A stretch of 41,439 bases of DNA. It comes from a virus. The notes beneath the pieces were generated by a model, which was not told the origin of the DNA, searched no databases, and saw nothing but the letters and a program-made list of their open reading frames with translations. The first letter of the stretch is position 1. Each line of letters starts with the position of its first letter. This document shows positions 16,494 to 24,801 of this stretch, piece after piece. The position numbers and the translations under genes were made by a program. The stretch covers positions 1 through 41,439 of IMG/VR virus record IMGVR_UViG_3300046690_000575; one strand, 5' to 3'.

Positions 16494-19400
16494 ATGGGCT
16501 GGGGCGACCTCCCCGATCTGACCGATCCGGGGAAACGCAAGAAGAAGAAGCGTGGCCGCGGCCGCGTCTCCCCGACCGGCCCTTACCGGGCTGAGTCGGG
16601 GAACAAGAAGATCCGCTCGAAAGCGAGCTCGGCCGAACGCCGCCGCTTCTCTCGCGGATCGACCCCCACCGCCACCCGAGCTCGCAAGCTCGAGCGGAAG
16701 GACCGCCGCGACGCGGCACAGGCGAAACGCGATGCCGCGAAGGCGACCACCGCCGTCACCAAGGCGAAGGCGTCACGCCCAATCGAAACGTTGCGCAAGG
16801 CCGAAGCCAAGCTCGAGCGGCGCGAGGACCCGAAACTCCGCGAGGCGACGCGGAGGCTTCGCCATGCCCTCGCCTCCGAGGCCGCCTTCAAAGCCGAGCG
16901 GAAGACGCCCGAAGGCGCCCCGAGGAAAGCCAATGAGCCCGAGAAGGCGCTCCGCAGCGTGGCGCCGCGGGCCTACCGCAAAGCTCTCAAATCGGCTGAG
17001 CCGGGCGGCCACGGCTCCTCTCGAGGGCTCGGCGAACCCGAAGACCTGACCACGGCGATCACCCTCGCCGCACCTGGCGGGGGTCTCGCCGGCAGGGCCG
17101 TTGCCAAGGGCCTCGAGGCTGGCGGTGAGAGGGTCGCCGCGGCGCTCGGCAAGAGGGCGGCCGAGAAGGTCGCCTCCGAGACCGAGCAGTCGGCGGCGCA
17201 GGTCGCGGGCAAGAGCGCGGCCAAACGGATCAAGGTCAAGGCGGGCAGTCACGTCCGGGCTCGAGGCGAGCGGGTGAAGAGCTCGCCGAAGCGGGCGGTG
17301 CGTCGAGCCAAGGAGACACCGCGGCGAGTCCGCGAGGCTCCGGCTCGAGCTCGTCGGGCGGCCACCACCAAGGCAGGACGTCGCGCGGCCGCGAAACGGG
17401 CTGCGCGCTCGAGCGTCCGTCACCCGATCCGCTCCGGTGCCGCCGGCTTGGCGGTGCTGCCGGTTAAACCTGAAGGCGGCGGGGTGCTGCCCGGAGATCC
17501 GCTCAATCGCCTCTCGGCTTTCGGCAAGGGCGAGCTCGCGGCCGCGGTCGGCCACCCCGGCAAGTACGCGGAGACGACCGCTCACGCCGGGCTCGGTGCG
17601 CTGGCCTACCCGCTCGTCCTCGGCGGCGCCGGGGTCGAGTCGGTGAAGAGCGGCTCTCCCAAGCCGTTGATTGAGCAGGGCGAGAGGGCCGTCGAGGGGA
17701 CGAAGAAAATGATCGGTGACCTGGCCTCCGGCGATGCCAAGCGAGTCGAGCGCTCGGCCTTGCAAGAGACCGGCGCGGTGCCCTTCATCCCTGTCCCCGC
17801 GGCCCTGCGGCGGTTGAAAGGCACCAAGGCTTACGAGGACGCACGTGCGGCCGCGAGAGCGGCTGTCGAGGGCAAGCGGGCACCGAAGCGCGAGGCGGCG
17901 ATCGCGGCCGACAGGAAGGCCCAGGAGACGGGCGACTACCGCTCCCGCAAATCGCAGCGCAAGATCAAGCGCACCGCCGCGGTGCCCGACACGGCGCGGC
18001 CCGGCGAGCACTACGTCAACCGGCGTCTCGGCCGAGGGATCGAGAAACAGCGCTCGAGGCACCGCATCGCCCGCGAGTTCGCCCGGATCACTCACGAGGA
18101 AAGCCAGGCGCGCAAGGCCGTCGAAGAGATCGCCAAGCCGCTGCGCAAGTCGAAGGGCGCGACGCAGAAGGACGTCGCCGACGTCGGCACCGCGCTCCGC
18201 ATCGTCGGTCGCTACGGGCTGCCCCACGACGAGGCAAAGGGGATGGCCTTCGTCGAGCGCCTGCACGGCGGCTGGGAGAAGGGCGAGCCGGGGAAGTCGC
18301 CCGGCGGTGTCGCCCTCGATCGCCACGCGACCGCCTACATCATCAGCCACCCGGAGATCTTCCGTAACCCGAAGTTCTGGGAGGGGGTCGCCCGGCTCGA
18401 CAAGCTGCAAAAGGAGGTCGCGACGTCGCCGCGGCATCAGTTCATGGCGCAGCTCGATCAGCTCGTCAACCCGATCCGCGAGGAGGCGGGCAAACACCGG
18501 CTGCTCAAACCCGAGGAGATGGTGACGCCCGAGGCGTTGAAGCTGCTCCCGAAACGCGATGCCGGCGGCCTGCTCCCCTCGCAGGTCAAAGAGTTGCAGG
18601 CGCTCAAGGAGCTCGAACGCCGCGGCCAGGTCCCGAAGGGCGCGGCGCCGAAGGGCGGCCACCTGGCCGTCGCCGCGCGCCCCAAGCCGGTCGGCGAATG
18701 GTCGCGCTCGGAGGCGTTCGACTACCTCAAGGAGCTCAGGCAGGGCAGCGGCCGCGACCAGGCCCGCGCCGCGGCGTTGCAGAACGCTCTCGAAGACGCT
18801 GGCGGCGGTCGCAGGCTGATGGCCCCGCCCGAGCATGGCGGCGCCGAGGGCGGCGTCTCGACGACCAGGGCGGTGCCGTGGACGTCGGAGATGTTGCAGC
18901 GCCACTTGAAGCAGATCCGGCCCGAGCTCAAACGGCTGGGCCTGCGCGAGCCGACGCCCTACCTCGCCGACGTCCTGCCCTCGAAGATGCCGGGGGGCGA
19001 GCCCAGCTACGGGACCGGGCTGCCTCGAGCGGTCCATGCCTCGCAGGGCCTCGCGGCCAAATCGGGCAACGCGATCGCCGACTTCGATCAGGCGCTTCAC
19101 CACTCGGCGGTGCTGCCGCGGCGTCGCAGGGCGATGGTGACGGGCCTCAATCGCGTCTTCGACCACTTCTCCCGCAAAGTCGCCGGCCACCGCTACCTGA
19201 CCCGCAGCCAGGTCGAGAAGGCGATCAACAATCACGAGTGGCCGCCGGGGACCGTGCCGGTGCGGACGCAGATGCTTCGCTCGTTGCTCGAGGGCGACAC
19301 GCCCGCGGCCGAGAGCGAGTTTAAGCAGGCCCTCGAAGCCGAGCTCGAGCACGGCCAGGCGCTCGTCGGCGGCGGCAAAGAGGAGCTGCGCGCGGCGATG

Positions 19401-21092
19401 GAAGCCGCCAAAGAGCACGGTGTCAAAGGCGACAAGTTCGCGCCGATGGACGCCGTTGCGATCAACGAGCTCATGGGCCACCTTGAGGGACCGGGCGCCG
19501 TCACCAAATGGGCGGGCCACGGCTCCAACTTCGCCACCCGGACGATCCTCAACTCGCCCGCCTTCGAGGTAAGCCAGTTCTTCCAGGAAGGCATCCCCGG
19601 CGCGATCGCCCTCGGCCGAGACATCGTCCACATCCCCAAGGCCGTCAAGCAGATCGAGAAGATCAACGAGCTCCCGGTCGCCGAGCAGAACCGGGTGCGC
19701 GCGGTGATGGGCGCTTCGGTCGGCCTGCGCGGCGCTCCCAACATCAAGGAGACGGAGGGCTTCCTCGACCCCGTCCGCTCGGCCGCGCCGAAGCAGGTAT
19801 GGCGCCACGCCTGGGAGCTCGTCAACGGCTCGAAGATCTCGCGCTTCGACATCGCCCGCTCAGGGAAGTTCCGCGAAGTCGCCGCCCTGGCGAGGATCGA
19901 GGGCGACTTCCGGCGCTCAGAGAAAGGTTTTCAGGGGTGGCGCCACTCGAGCCGCAACCTCTTCAAGAATGAGAGCCAGGCGATCAAAGATATGAAGGGC
20001 ATGGACGGTGGGGAGCGCGCCCTCTACATCGCCGAACACCCGCGCTTGGGCGACAACATCGTCAAGGATATGCGCGGCATCCTGGGCAACTGGGACGCCT
20101 TCACCGTCTTCGAGAAGCACATCGCGCCCTTCGCGATCTTCTACCCGTTCCAGCGCTTCTCGGCGCTGTGGACGCTCTACCACTTCCCCCTCGACCACCC
20201 GGCCGCGGCGACGTCGCTGGCGATGCTCGGGGCGGTCAACGCGGCCGAAGTGAAACGGGCGGCGGAACTCGAAGGCGGCACCCCCTCCGTCGTCGACTAC
20301 ACCAAGCCGGTAATCAACGGACGGGCGATCCTCCCCGCCGGCCAGCGCTTCTCGGCCGGGCTCGGCTCGATCCAATCGGCGATCCTCGAGCACAAGCCAA
20401 TGCAGGCGCTACAGGGCCTCAACCCGGCGCTCGGGCTGCCGATCGAAGCCCTCTCCGGCAAGAACGCCTACACCGATCAGCCGATCGGGGAAAACGGCTT
20501 CGAGTACCTCGCCCGCCAGGCCGCCAACCTCTCGCCCTTCTCCCGCTTCCTCGGCCTCCCCGACGTCGGCAAGGGCGCTCCCTCGCCGGGCAGTCAAGCC
20601 TTCGCCGAGCAGGACCCGCTCAAGCAGCAGCGCTCGCTCTTTGACCCGTTGATCGGCCAGTCGGTCAAACAGTTCGCCAAAGAAAAGCGGCTCGAAAAGG
20701 ACTTCAAGACGAAGTACGGGGAAGGCGCGATCCCCGGCCCCTTCGACTCGCAGATGGTGATCGACCTCCTCTACGGCGGCAAGGGCGGCAACCCGCAACC
20801 GGAGCTGCTCCCGCATGTGATCCGTCGCATCCACGAAGCCGAAAGGGCAGGCAATCGGGTCAAACGGGCCGAGGCTCCCTACCTGCCGAAGAGCAAGGAT
20901 TTCTCGCAGCTTCAAACCGAACTGCTCCAAGCGGTCGAAGACGCCTGGCAAACCGGCCCCGAGTCGACGTCGGGCGGCAAGTATGCGGGCGCCCTTGCGA
21001 AGAAGCCGCTGCCGGGCCAGGGCAAGTACGGCGGCGCCTTCAAGGGAGCGTCGACGACGTCGGGCAAGTACGCGGGCAGCTTCGGCCAATGA
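16494..21092 (+). CDS. Giant internal virion/ejection-type protein (1532 aa)
   Basis: This is the largest gene. Residues 1-330 are very basic (KRKKKKRGRGR near the start; an Arg/Ala/Lys stretch around 267-313). The Gly/Ala-rich hydrophobic segment 362-385 could cross a membrane. The middle is helical. Around 1195-1245 (LGNWDAFTVFEKHIAPFAIFYPFQRFSALWTLYHFPLDHP) it resembles the motif 'FE...PF-x-xF-R' seen near the C-terminal end of very large polyvalent phage proteins. The last 40 residues carry three GKY(A/G)G(A/S) repeats. I see no transglycosylase or other enzyme motif. It is last in the basic ejection block and overlaps the lysis genes. Confidence 0.7.
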   Translation: MGWGDLPDLTDPGKRKKKKRGRGRVSPTGPYRAESGNKKIRSKASSAERRRFSRGSTPTATRARKLERKDRRDAAQAKRDAAKATTAVTKAKASRPIETLRKAEAKLERREDPKLREATRRLRHALASEAAFKAERKTPEGAPRKANEPEKALRSVAPRAYRKALKSAEPGGHGSSRGLGEPEDLTTAITLAAPGGGLAGRAVAKGLEAGGERVAAALGKRAAEKVASETEQSAAQVAGKSAAKRIKVKAGSHVRARGERVKSSPKRAVRRAKETPRRVREAPARARRAATTKAGRRAAAKRAARSSVRHPIRSGAAGLAVLPVKPEGGGVLPGDPLNRLSAFGKGELAAAVGHPGKYAETTAHAGLGALAYPLVLGGAGVESVKSGSPKPLIEQGERAVEGTKKMIGDLASGDAKRVERSALQETGAVPFIPVPAALRRLKGTKAYEDARAAARAAVEGKRAPKREAAIAADRKAQETGDYRSRKSQRKIKRTAAVPDTARPGEHYVNRRLGRGIEKQRSRHRIAREFARITHEESQARKAVEEIAKPLRKSKGATQKDVADVGTALRIVGRYGLPHDEAKGMAFVERLHGGWEKGEPGKSPGGVALDRHATAYIISHPEIFRNPKFWEGVARLDKLQKEVATSPRHQFMAQLDQLVNPIREEAGKHRLLKPEEMVTPEALKLLPKRDAGGLLPSQVKELQALKELERRGQVPKGAAPKGGHLAVAARPKPVGEWSRSEAFDYLKELRQGSGRDQARAAALQNALEDAGGGRRLMAPPEHGGAEGGVSTTRAVPWTSEMLQRHLKQIRPELKRLGLREPTPYLADVLPSKMPGGEPSYGTGLPRAVHASQGLAAKSGNAIADFDQALHHSAVLPRRRRAMVTGLNRVFDHFSRKVAGHRYLTRSQVEKAINNHEWPPGTVPVRTQMLRSLLEGDTPAAESEFKQALEAELEHGQALVGGGKEELRAAMEAAKEHGVKGDKFAPMDAVAINELMGHLEGPGAVTKWAGHGSNFATRTILNSPAFEVSQFFQEGIPGAIALGRDIVHIPKAVKQIEKINELPVAEQNRVRAVMGASVGLRGAPNIKETEGFLDPVRSAAPKQVWRHAWELVNGSKISRFDIARSGKFREVAALARIEGDFRRSEKGFQGWRHSSRNLFKNESQAIKDMKGMDGGERALYIAEHPRLGDNIVKDMRGILGNWDAFTVFEKHIAPFAIFYPFQRFSALWTLYHFPLDHPAAATSLAMLGAVNAAEVKRAAELEGGTPSVVDYTKPVINGRAILPAGQRFSAGLGSIQSAILEHKPMQALQGLNPALGLPIEALSGKNAYTDQPIGENGFEYLARQAANLSPFSRFLGLPDVGKGAPSPGSQAFAEQDPLKQQRSLFDPLIGQSVKQFAKEKRLEKDFKTKYGEGAIPGPFDSQMVIDLLYGGKGGNPQPELLPHVIRRIHEAERAGNRVKRAEAPYLPKSKDFSQLQTELLQAVEDAWQTGPESTSGGKYAGALAKKPLPGQGKYGGAFKGASTTSGKYAGSFGQ

Positions 21093-21334
21093 GCCCGGCC
21101 GAGCGGGTCGAACAGCGCTTGGCCGACCTCGAGGCGATGGTCTTCGGCATCCGCGGGGAGGGCGGTCTGTCCGACCAGCTCTCGGGCCTGCGCAATGACT
21201 TCAAGGACTGGCGAAAGGAAGACCGCGACCGGCGAGAACTCGCCACGCGGGCAATGGTCATTTCCCTCGGTTCGGCCGTGATCGGCCTGCTCGCCGTGGT
21301 TGTGACCCTGATCGGAATGGTGGTGGTGAATTGA
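21089..21334 (+). CDS. XhlA-like membrane protein, lysis cassette (81 aa)
   Basis: ATG 21089 overlaps the previous stop. Residues 1-50 are a charged coiled coil (ERVEQRLADLEAMVFGIRGE... DQLSGLRNDFKDWRKEDRDRREL). Residues 54-80 are one C-terminal membrane helix (RAMVISLGSAVIGLLAVVVTLIGMVVV). This is the architecture of hemolysin XhlA-type proteins that assist holins. It opens the lysis cassette, and its stop overlaps the TTG of the next gene (TTGA). Confidence 0.65.
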   Translation: MSPAERVEQRLADLEAMVFGIRGEGGLSDQLSGLRNDFKDWRKEDRDRRELATRAMVISLGSAVIGLLAVVVTLIGMVVVN

Positions 21335-22005
21335 GCTCCGAAACCAGCAAGGCCGAGGCTTGGATCGCCGAGCACTCGATCCGCATCTTCCTCGTGATCG
21401 CCGTGTTGATCTTGGCCGGCGCCTACTTTGTCGTCAGCGCCTTCCTCAAGTCGGGGGAGGCGGCGCGTGAAGTCGATGTCCTCAAGCCACAGGTGACGAA
21501 GATCTACGCGGCGGCCGCGGCCTGTGCCCCGAAGACGATCGCCAAGGAGGGCGGCGAGGAACGCTGCTCTCGCCTCCTCACCGTGGCGCTGCGCAACTGC
21601 CGTCAGGCGCCGAACTGCCGGGCTGCCTTCCTGGCGATCCTCACCTACCCGCCGCCGGCCAGGCCGACGTCGACGACTCCCTCGAGCACCACGGCGCCCA
21701 CCACGGCGCCCGACTCGAAAGGGGGTGCCACTCAACAGCCGTCTAACCACGGCCACCAACCACCCGGCCCCGTTAAGGGGCCTCACGGTGGCGGTGACGA
21801 AGAAGAAGCCCAGGAACCGGCTCCTACGCCCTCTCCGGGCGCGTCAGGGGGCGAAGCCGCCCCTGAAGGCGGTCAGGGCCAGGAAAGCCCCGGAAACAGC
21901 GCAGAGGGCGGCTCCTCGTCCGGCGCTGATGTTGAAGTCTGCGCCCTTGAACGAACTTGCGTCGGCATAGAAGTCGGCCTCAACCCGAAAGGACTCCAAC
22001 CGTGA
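21331..22005 (+). CDS. Membrane-anchored protein with disordered tail (224 aa)
   Basis: The start TTG 21331 overlaps the previous TGA. A single N-terminal membrane helix (17-38, IRIFLVIAVLILAGAYFVVSAFL) leads to a short region with four Cys (AACAPK... ERCSRLL, NCRQAPNCRAAF) and then a long Pro/Thr/Gly/Ser/Glu-rich disordered tail with two more Cys near the end. It sits between the XhlA-like protein and the endolysin, so a lysis or envelope-disruption role is likely, but the exact function is unknown. Cys pairs may form disulfides outside the membrane. Confidence 0.6.
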   Translation: MSSETSKAEAWIAEHSIRIFLVIAVLILAGAYFVVSAFLKSGEAAREVDVLKPQVTKIYAAAAACAPKTIAKEGGEERCSRLLTVALRNCRQAPNCRAAFLAILTYPPPARPTSTTPSSTTAPTTAPDSKGGATQQPSNHGHQPPGPVKGPHGGGDEEEAQEPAPTPSPGASGGEAAPEGGQGQESPGNSAEGGSSSGADVEVCALERTCVGIEVGLNPKGLQP

Positions 22006-22880
22006 CCCCCGACTCCCCCCGCTTCGTCCACCGATCGCTGCACCTGGCGACGCCCCTGATGAAAGGGCCCGACGTCCACGCCCTTCAGGAAGTCCTCAAG
22101 GCCGAGCTCGCCGACCAAAAGATCGACTGGCTGCCGATCACCGTCGACGGCGACTTCGGCCCACAGACGCTCCACGCCGCTCGCTTCTTCTCTTGGGTGA
22201 TCGGGCTCGGCGGCGGCCACCGCAAGGCGATCAAGAAGGGCAACTTGGCCGAGGCGACGCAGACGCTTCTCCGCAACCCGAAGAAGCGGTCGAAGATCGA
22301 GCGGGCCAGGGCCAAGCGCCGTCAGCCGCGGCTCCGCAAGATCCGCGCTGCGCAGGCCGCGGGTCCGTCCCTCGCCGTCGAGGGCGCGCGGGCCTGCGTC
22401 GGGATCACCGAGAGCCCGGCCGGCTCCAACACCGGCCCCGATCGCACGATCACCGTGCGCGGCAAGAAGTACACGGTCGGCGTCTCGGCCTTCGAGCGGT
22501 ACTGGGGGCTGGGCGCTTGCTATTGGTGCCTCTGCTTCGCCTGTTTCTGGGTGAAAGAGGCCGGGGGCCGGATCTCCGGCAACTGCGCCTACTCAGTGGC
22601 GATCGAAGGCTACGCCCGCAACCACGAAAACGGCTTCATTCAGGTGCCGCTCGCCGAGCGTCGTGAAGGCGATCTCACCATCTGGAAGTTCGCCGGTCCC
22701 TCGGCGCTGAGCGATCACGGCGAGCTCGTCGCCACCCTGCACGAAGACATCGGCGGCAACACGAGCTCGGACTCGGGTGGCAGCCAGAGCAACGGCGGCG
22801 GCGTCTTCCCGAAGGACGTCCCCGGCCCCGCCCGCTCCCTCGCGCAGCTCTCAATGGTTGTGCGCCCCCTCTACAGCTAG
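22002..22880 (+). CDS. Endolysin: PG-binding domain plus CHAP-type peptidase/amidase
   Basis: GTG 22002 overlaps the previous stop. N-terminal residues 18-70 match a peptidoglycan-binding domain (GPDVHALQEVL... ITVDGDFGPQTLHAARFF). A basic linker follows (94-117). The second half resembles a CHAP domain: a cysteine in ACYWCLCFACFWVKEAGG (C176 as the likely nucleophile, from the family pattern) and a histidine in SDHGELV (H239). It hydrolyses cell-wall peptide or amide bonds at lysis. There is no signal peptide, so it needs the holin. The C-terminal 45 residues are Ser/Gly-rich and then basic. Confidence 0.85.
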   Translation: MTPDSPRFVHRSLHLATPLMKGPDVHALQEVLKAELADQKIDWLPITVDGDFGPQTLHAARFFSWVIGLGGGHRKAIKKGNLAEATQTLLRNPKKRSKIERARAKRRQPRLRKIRAAQAAGPSLAVEGARACVGITESPAGSNTGPDRTITVRGKKYTVGVSAFERYWGLGACYWCLCFACFWVKEAGGRISGNCAYSVAIEGYARNHENGFIQVPLAERREGDLTIWKFAGPSALSDHGELVATLHEDIGGNTSSDSGGSQSNGGGVFPKDVPGPARSLAQLSMVVRPLYS

Positions 22881-22890
22881 GAGAACCAGC

Positions 22891-23394
22891 ATGAAGAATT
22901 TCGTCAGCACCATCGGCGATCGCCTGCAAGCGATCTTCCCTCCCAACCGCCTCATGCTCGTCCTCGCAGGCCCGATCACCGCAGGGTCGATCTGGCTCTC
23001 GGCGTGGATCACCGCCAACGTCCCCGGCGTCACCTTGCCGGTCGGGGTGATCGCGGGGGCGATGGGGGTCGTCGGCCTAATCGTCGTCACCCTGATCTAC
23101 AAGTGGTTCGATCAGTGGCAGGCCGGTGAACCGCTCACCTTCGACAAGGATCTCGAACAGGCGCTTGCAGAACTCGAGGAGACGACCACCGCATTCCTCG
23201 CCGAACACGGCGCCATGCAACAGGTCGGGACCGCGCTCCAAGGGCTTCACGACGGGATCGCCAAAGGCTCGGTCAACGAGGCCGAAATCGCGGCCGGCGT
23301 CTCCGAGATCCTCGACTCGATCAGTCCCCTCGAGGTCCCGGCGGCACCACCCGCCAATGTCGAGCCTCCCGCAGCACCCGCACCGGCTGCGTGA
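22891..23394 (+). CDS. Two-helix holin-like protein (167 aa)
   Basis: ATG 22891 lies ten bases after the endolysin stop, behind TAGGAGAACC. Two membrane helices are visible, 20-42 (RLMLVLAGPITAGSIWLSAWITA) and 50-71 (PVGVIAGAMGVVGLIVVTLIYKW), with a short loop. A coiled-coil-like acidic C-terminal tail follows (about 83-115, FDKDLEQALAELEETTTAFLAEHG), ending in PAAPPANVEPPAAPAPAA. Next to the endolysin this fits a class II-type holin that forms the lesion for endolysin exit. Its stop overlaps the RusA start. Confidence 0.65.
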   Translation: MKNFVSTIGDRLQAIFPPNRLMLVLAGPITAGSIWLSAWITANVPGVTLPVGVIAGAMGVVGLIVVTLIYKWFDQWQAGEPLTFDKDLEQALAELEETTTAFLAEHGAMQQVGTALQGLHDGIAKGSVNEAEIAAGVSEILDSISPLEVPAAPPANVEPPAAPAPAA

Positions 23395-23783
23395 ATCGCG
23401 CGCAGTTCGTCGTCAAGGGACACCCTGCGCCGAAGGGCTCGAGGGTGTTCCTTGGCGGCTCTGCGAGCAAGGAGTCAAGCGACGGCTGCAAGCCCTGGGT
23501 CGAAGCGATCGCGATGTCGTGCCTCGGCCAGCGGCCCAAAGGCGTCGGCCTCCTCAAGCCGCCGTACAAGGTCGGCCTGCGCTTCGTTATGCCGCGCCCT
23601 GCGGGGCCGAAATACGACTGGCCCTCGGCAGACGGGGATCTCGACAAGCTCGCTCGAGCGGTCCTCGACGGGCTGACGCAGGGAGGGTTGATCCTCGACG
23701 ATCGCCACGTGGTGCAACTCGACTGCTCTAAGGAGTTCGTCGAAGCGGGCAGACAAACCGGCGTCTCGATCGTGATCCTCTAG
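23391..23783 (+). CDS. rusA: RusA-type Holliday junction resolvase
   Basis: GTG 23391 overlaps the holin-like stop. The 130-aa protein carries the RusA pattern: PAPKGSRVF near the N-terminus, the acidic DGDLDKLARAVLDGL (D81, D83, D85, D93) and LDDRHVVQLDCSKEF (D103, D104). RusA resolves branched DNA by symmetric cuts, and in phages it can clear replication intermediates before packaging. It is the last gene of the late unit and is followed by terminators. The length is normal for the family. Confidence 0.85.
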   Translation: MNRAQFVVKGHPAPKGSRVFLGGSASKESSDGCKPWVEAIAMSCLGQRPKGVGLLKPPYKVGLRFVMPRPAGPKYDWPSADGDLDKLARAVLDGLTQGGLILDDRHVVQLDCSKEFVEAGRQTGVSIVIL

Positions 23784-23829
23784 ACTTCACTTCCTCGCGA
23801 TCCCTTCGGATCTCGTTCATGCGGCAACT

Positions 23830-23860
23830 GGCCCCTCGCCTTCACTGGCGGGGGGCCTTT
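23830..23860 (+). terminator. Rho-independent-type terminator after late unit
   Basis: An 11-bp stem with one G-T pair, GGCCCCTCGCC (23830-23840) with GGCGGGGGGCC (23847-23857), closes a TTCACT loop and is followed by TTTGTCGTT. It ends the long rightward late transcript just after rusA. The tail sequence CCTTTGTCGTTC recurs at the two other hairpins listed below. Confidence 0.8.
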
Positions 23861-23893
23861 GTCGTTCCTGGGGGTTATGCTCTTTCTCGTCTA

Positions 23894-23928
23894 CGCCGCT
23901 CCGTGCCTGCCTTCCAACGGACGGAGCC
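23894..23928 (+). repeat. Inverted repeat between two terminators
   Basis: GCTCCGT and ACGGAGC form a perfect 7-bp inverted repeat enclosing about 16 bases. It lies between two terminator hairpins and may add to the termination block. No T-run follows. Confidence 0.35.
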
Positions 23929-23930
23929 GT

Positions 23931-23969
23931 GAAGGGTCGCCCTGGCTTTCGGCGGCCCTTCGTCGTTCT
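23931..23969 (+). terminator. Second tandem terminator
   Basis: GAAGGGTCGCC (23931-23941) pairs with GGCGGCCCTTC (23951-23961) over 11 bp including one G-T pair, with a 9-base loop, followed by GTCGTTCTG. It is a near copy of the hairpin at 28229-28256. It stands between the late-unit end and the promoter at 24015 and insulates one from the other. Confidence 0.7.
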
Positions 23970-23997
23970 GCGCAAGTTGCGGGAATGACGGGTGTGC

Positions 23998-24020
23998 GTG
24001 TACACCTACTCGGGTAGGGT
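23998..24020 (+). promoter_or_regulatory. Promoter with GTGTACAC operator, for 24058 unit
   Basis: The palindrome GTGTACAC (23998-24005) lies nine bases upstream of a TAGGGT -10 box (24015-24020), i.e. inside the spacer; no good -35 is seen. Transcription would start near 24027 and run into a leader with GAAGGGAG before ATG 24058. The palindrome also occurs at 26857 and 39315, each in a promoter region, so an operator for one regulator is inferred. Confidence 0.5.
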
Positions 24021-24057
24021 GCGGCCGACTGACCAACAACCCTCCGAAGGGAGACGT

Positions 24058-24600
24058 ATGAAACTCAAGATCAGGGGAACCGGCGAGGGCGCCGTCCTCG
24101 ACATCATCGAGCCCGGCCAGGGCAGCGGCGTGGAGGACACGCTCGTCACGTCGATCCCCATAGCCACCGGCAAGGAGCTCAACGTCAACCTGCCGACCGC
24201 CACGGTGGTTGAGCAGATCGAATACGCCGACGTTGTCGACACCCCCGTTGCGCCCGGCGGCGGCGTCGATCAGCCCGGCGGTGGCGACGAAGGCAGCACC
24301 GCGGGCGACGGCGGAACTCCCGCTGACGGCGGTGACGCTGGCGGCGGCACGACCGAGCCCCCGACGACCTCGGCGGCGAGCGAGAAGCCGCTCTACAAGG
24401 TCGAGGGCGACACGATCCCCGAGGGCTTCGTTGCCTCGGGCCTCGAGACGCCCGGTGACGAGACGCTCTACCACTTCAACGGCGACACCGAGGGCCAGGC
24501 GGCCACCGGCAACGTCGACGGGGTGAGCGTCTACGCCGACGCCGACGACAACGAGAAGCCGGTGCAGGCGGCGGCTCCGGCCGACACCCCCTCGGCCTAG
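24058..24600 (+). CDS. Unknown protein with Gly-rich linker (180 aa)
   Basis: ATG 24058 follows CCGAAGGGAG. The N-terminal 55 residues are beta-like (MKLKIRGTGEGAVLDIIEPG... TSIPIATGKELNVNLP). Residues 66-108 form a Gly/Asp/Thr-rich disordered linker. The C-terminal region (about 110-165: PLYKVEGDTIPEGFVASGLETPGDETLYHFNGD) is a second small domain. The first gene after its own promoter. No family is recognised. A surface or decoration protein is one possibility, but it lies outside the late unit. Confidence 0.65.
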   Translation: MKLKIRGTGEGAVLDIIEPGQGSGVEDTLVTSIPIATGKELNVNLPTATVVEQIEYADVVDTPVAPGGGVDQPGGGDEGSTAGDGGTPADGGDAGGGTTEPPTTSAASEKPLYKVEGDTIPEGFVASGLETPGDETLYHFNGDTEGQAATGNVDGVSVYADADDNEKPVQAAAPADTPSA

Positions 24601-24797
24601 TGCATCCGGGCACCGAACAGATCCTGAGCCATTTCTCCTACGACCACCTCCCCGAGGAGTTGCAGGCGGTGAGCCAGCCGATTTGCGAGCTCGCTCACCA
24701 AATGGCGAAGGATCTGCCCGAGGGTCCCGAGTTGACCACCGGGCTCCGCAAGCTGCTCGAGGCTAAGGACTGCCTCGTGCGCGCCGCGCGGACGTAG
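24600..24797 (+). CDS. Acb2/Tad1 hairpin-like small protein (65 aa)
   Basis: GTG 24600 overlaps the previous TAG. The sequence MHPGTEQILSHFSYDHLPEELQAVSQPICELAHQMAKDLPEGPELTTGLRKLLEAKDCLVRAART forms two helices joined by LPEGPE. I know this shape (LP-x-GPE-x-T-x-x-LRKLLEAKD-x-x-VRAA) from small proteins widespread in actinobacterial phages, whose second half resembles the Acb2/Tad1 hairpin domain of cyclic-nucleotide sponges that block CBASS. Family membership is plausible, but binding residues cannot be checked here. It stops just before a tRNA-like hairpin. Confidence 0.6.
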   Translation: MHPGTEQILSHFSYDHLPEELQAVSQPICELAHQMAKDLPEGPELTTGLRKLLEAKDCLVRAART

Positions 24798-24801
24798 CGC
24801 T

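Noticed and set aside
16773-19808. Very long open frame (1011 codons) on the minus strand
   Set aside because: It is a mirror of the giant rightward gene. In GC-rich DNA the antisense frame often stays open. It has no ribosome-binding site, and its composition (Leu/Arg/Asp/Gly) is typical of shadows.
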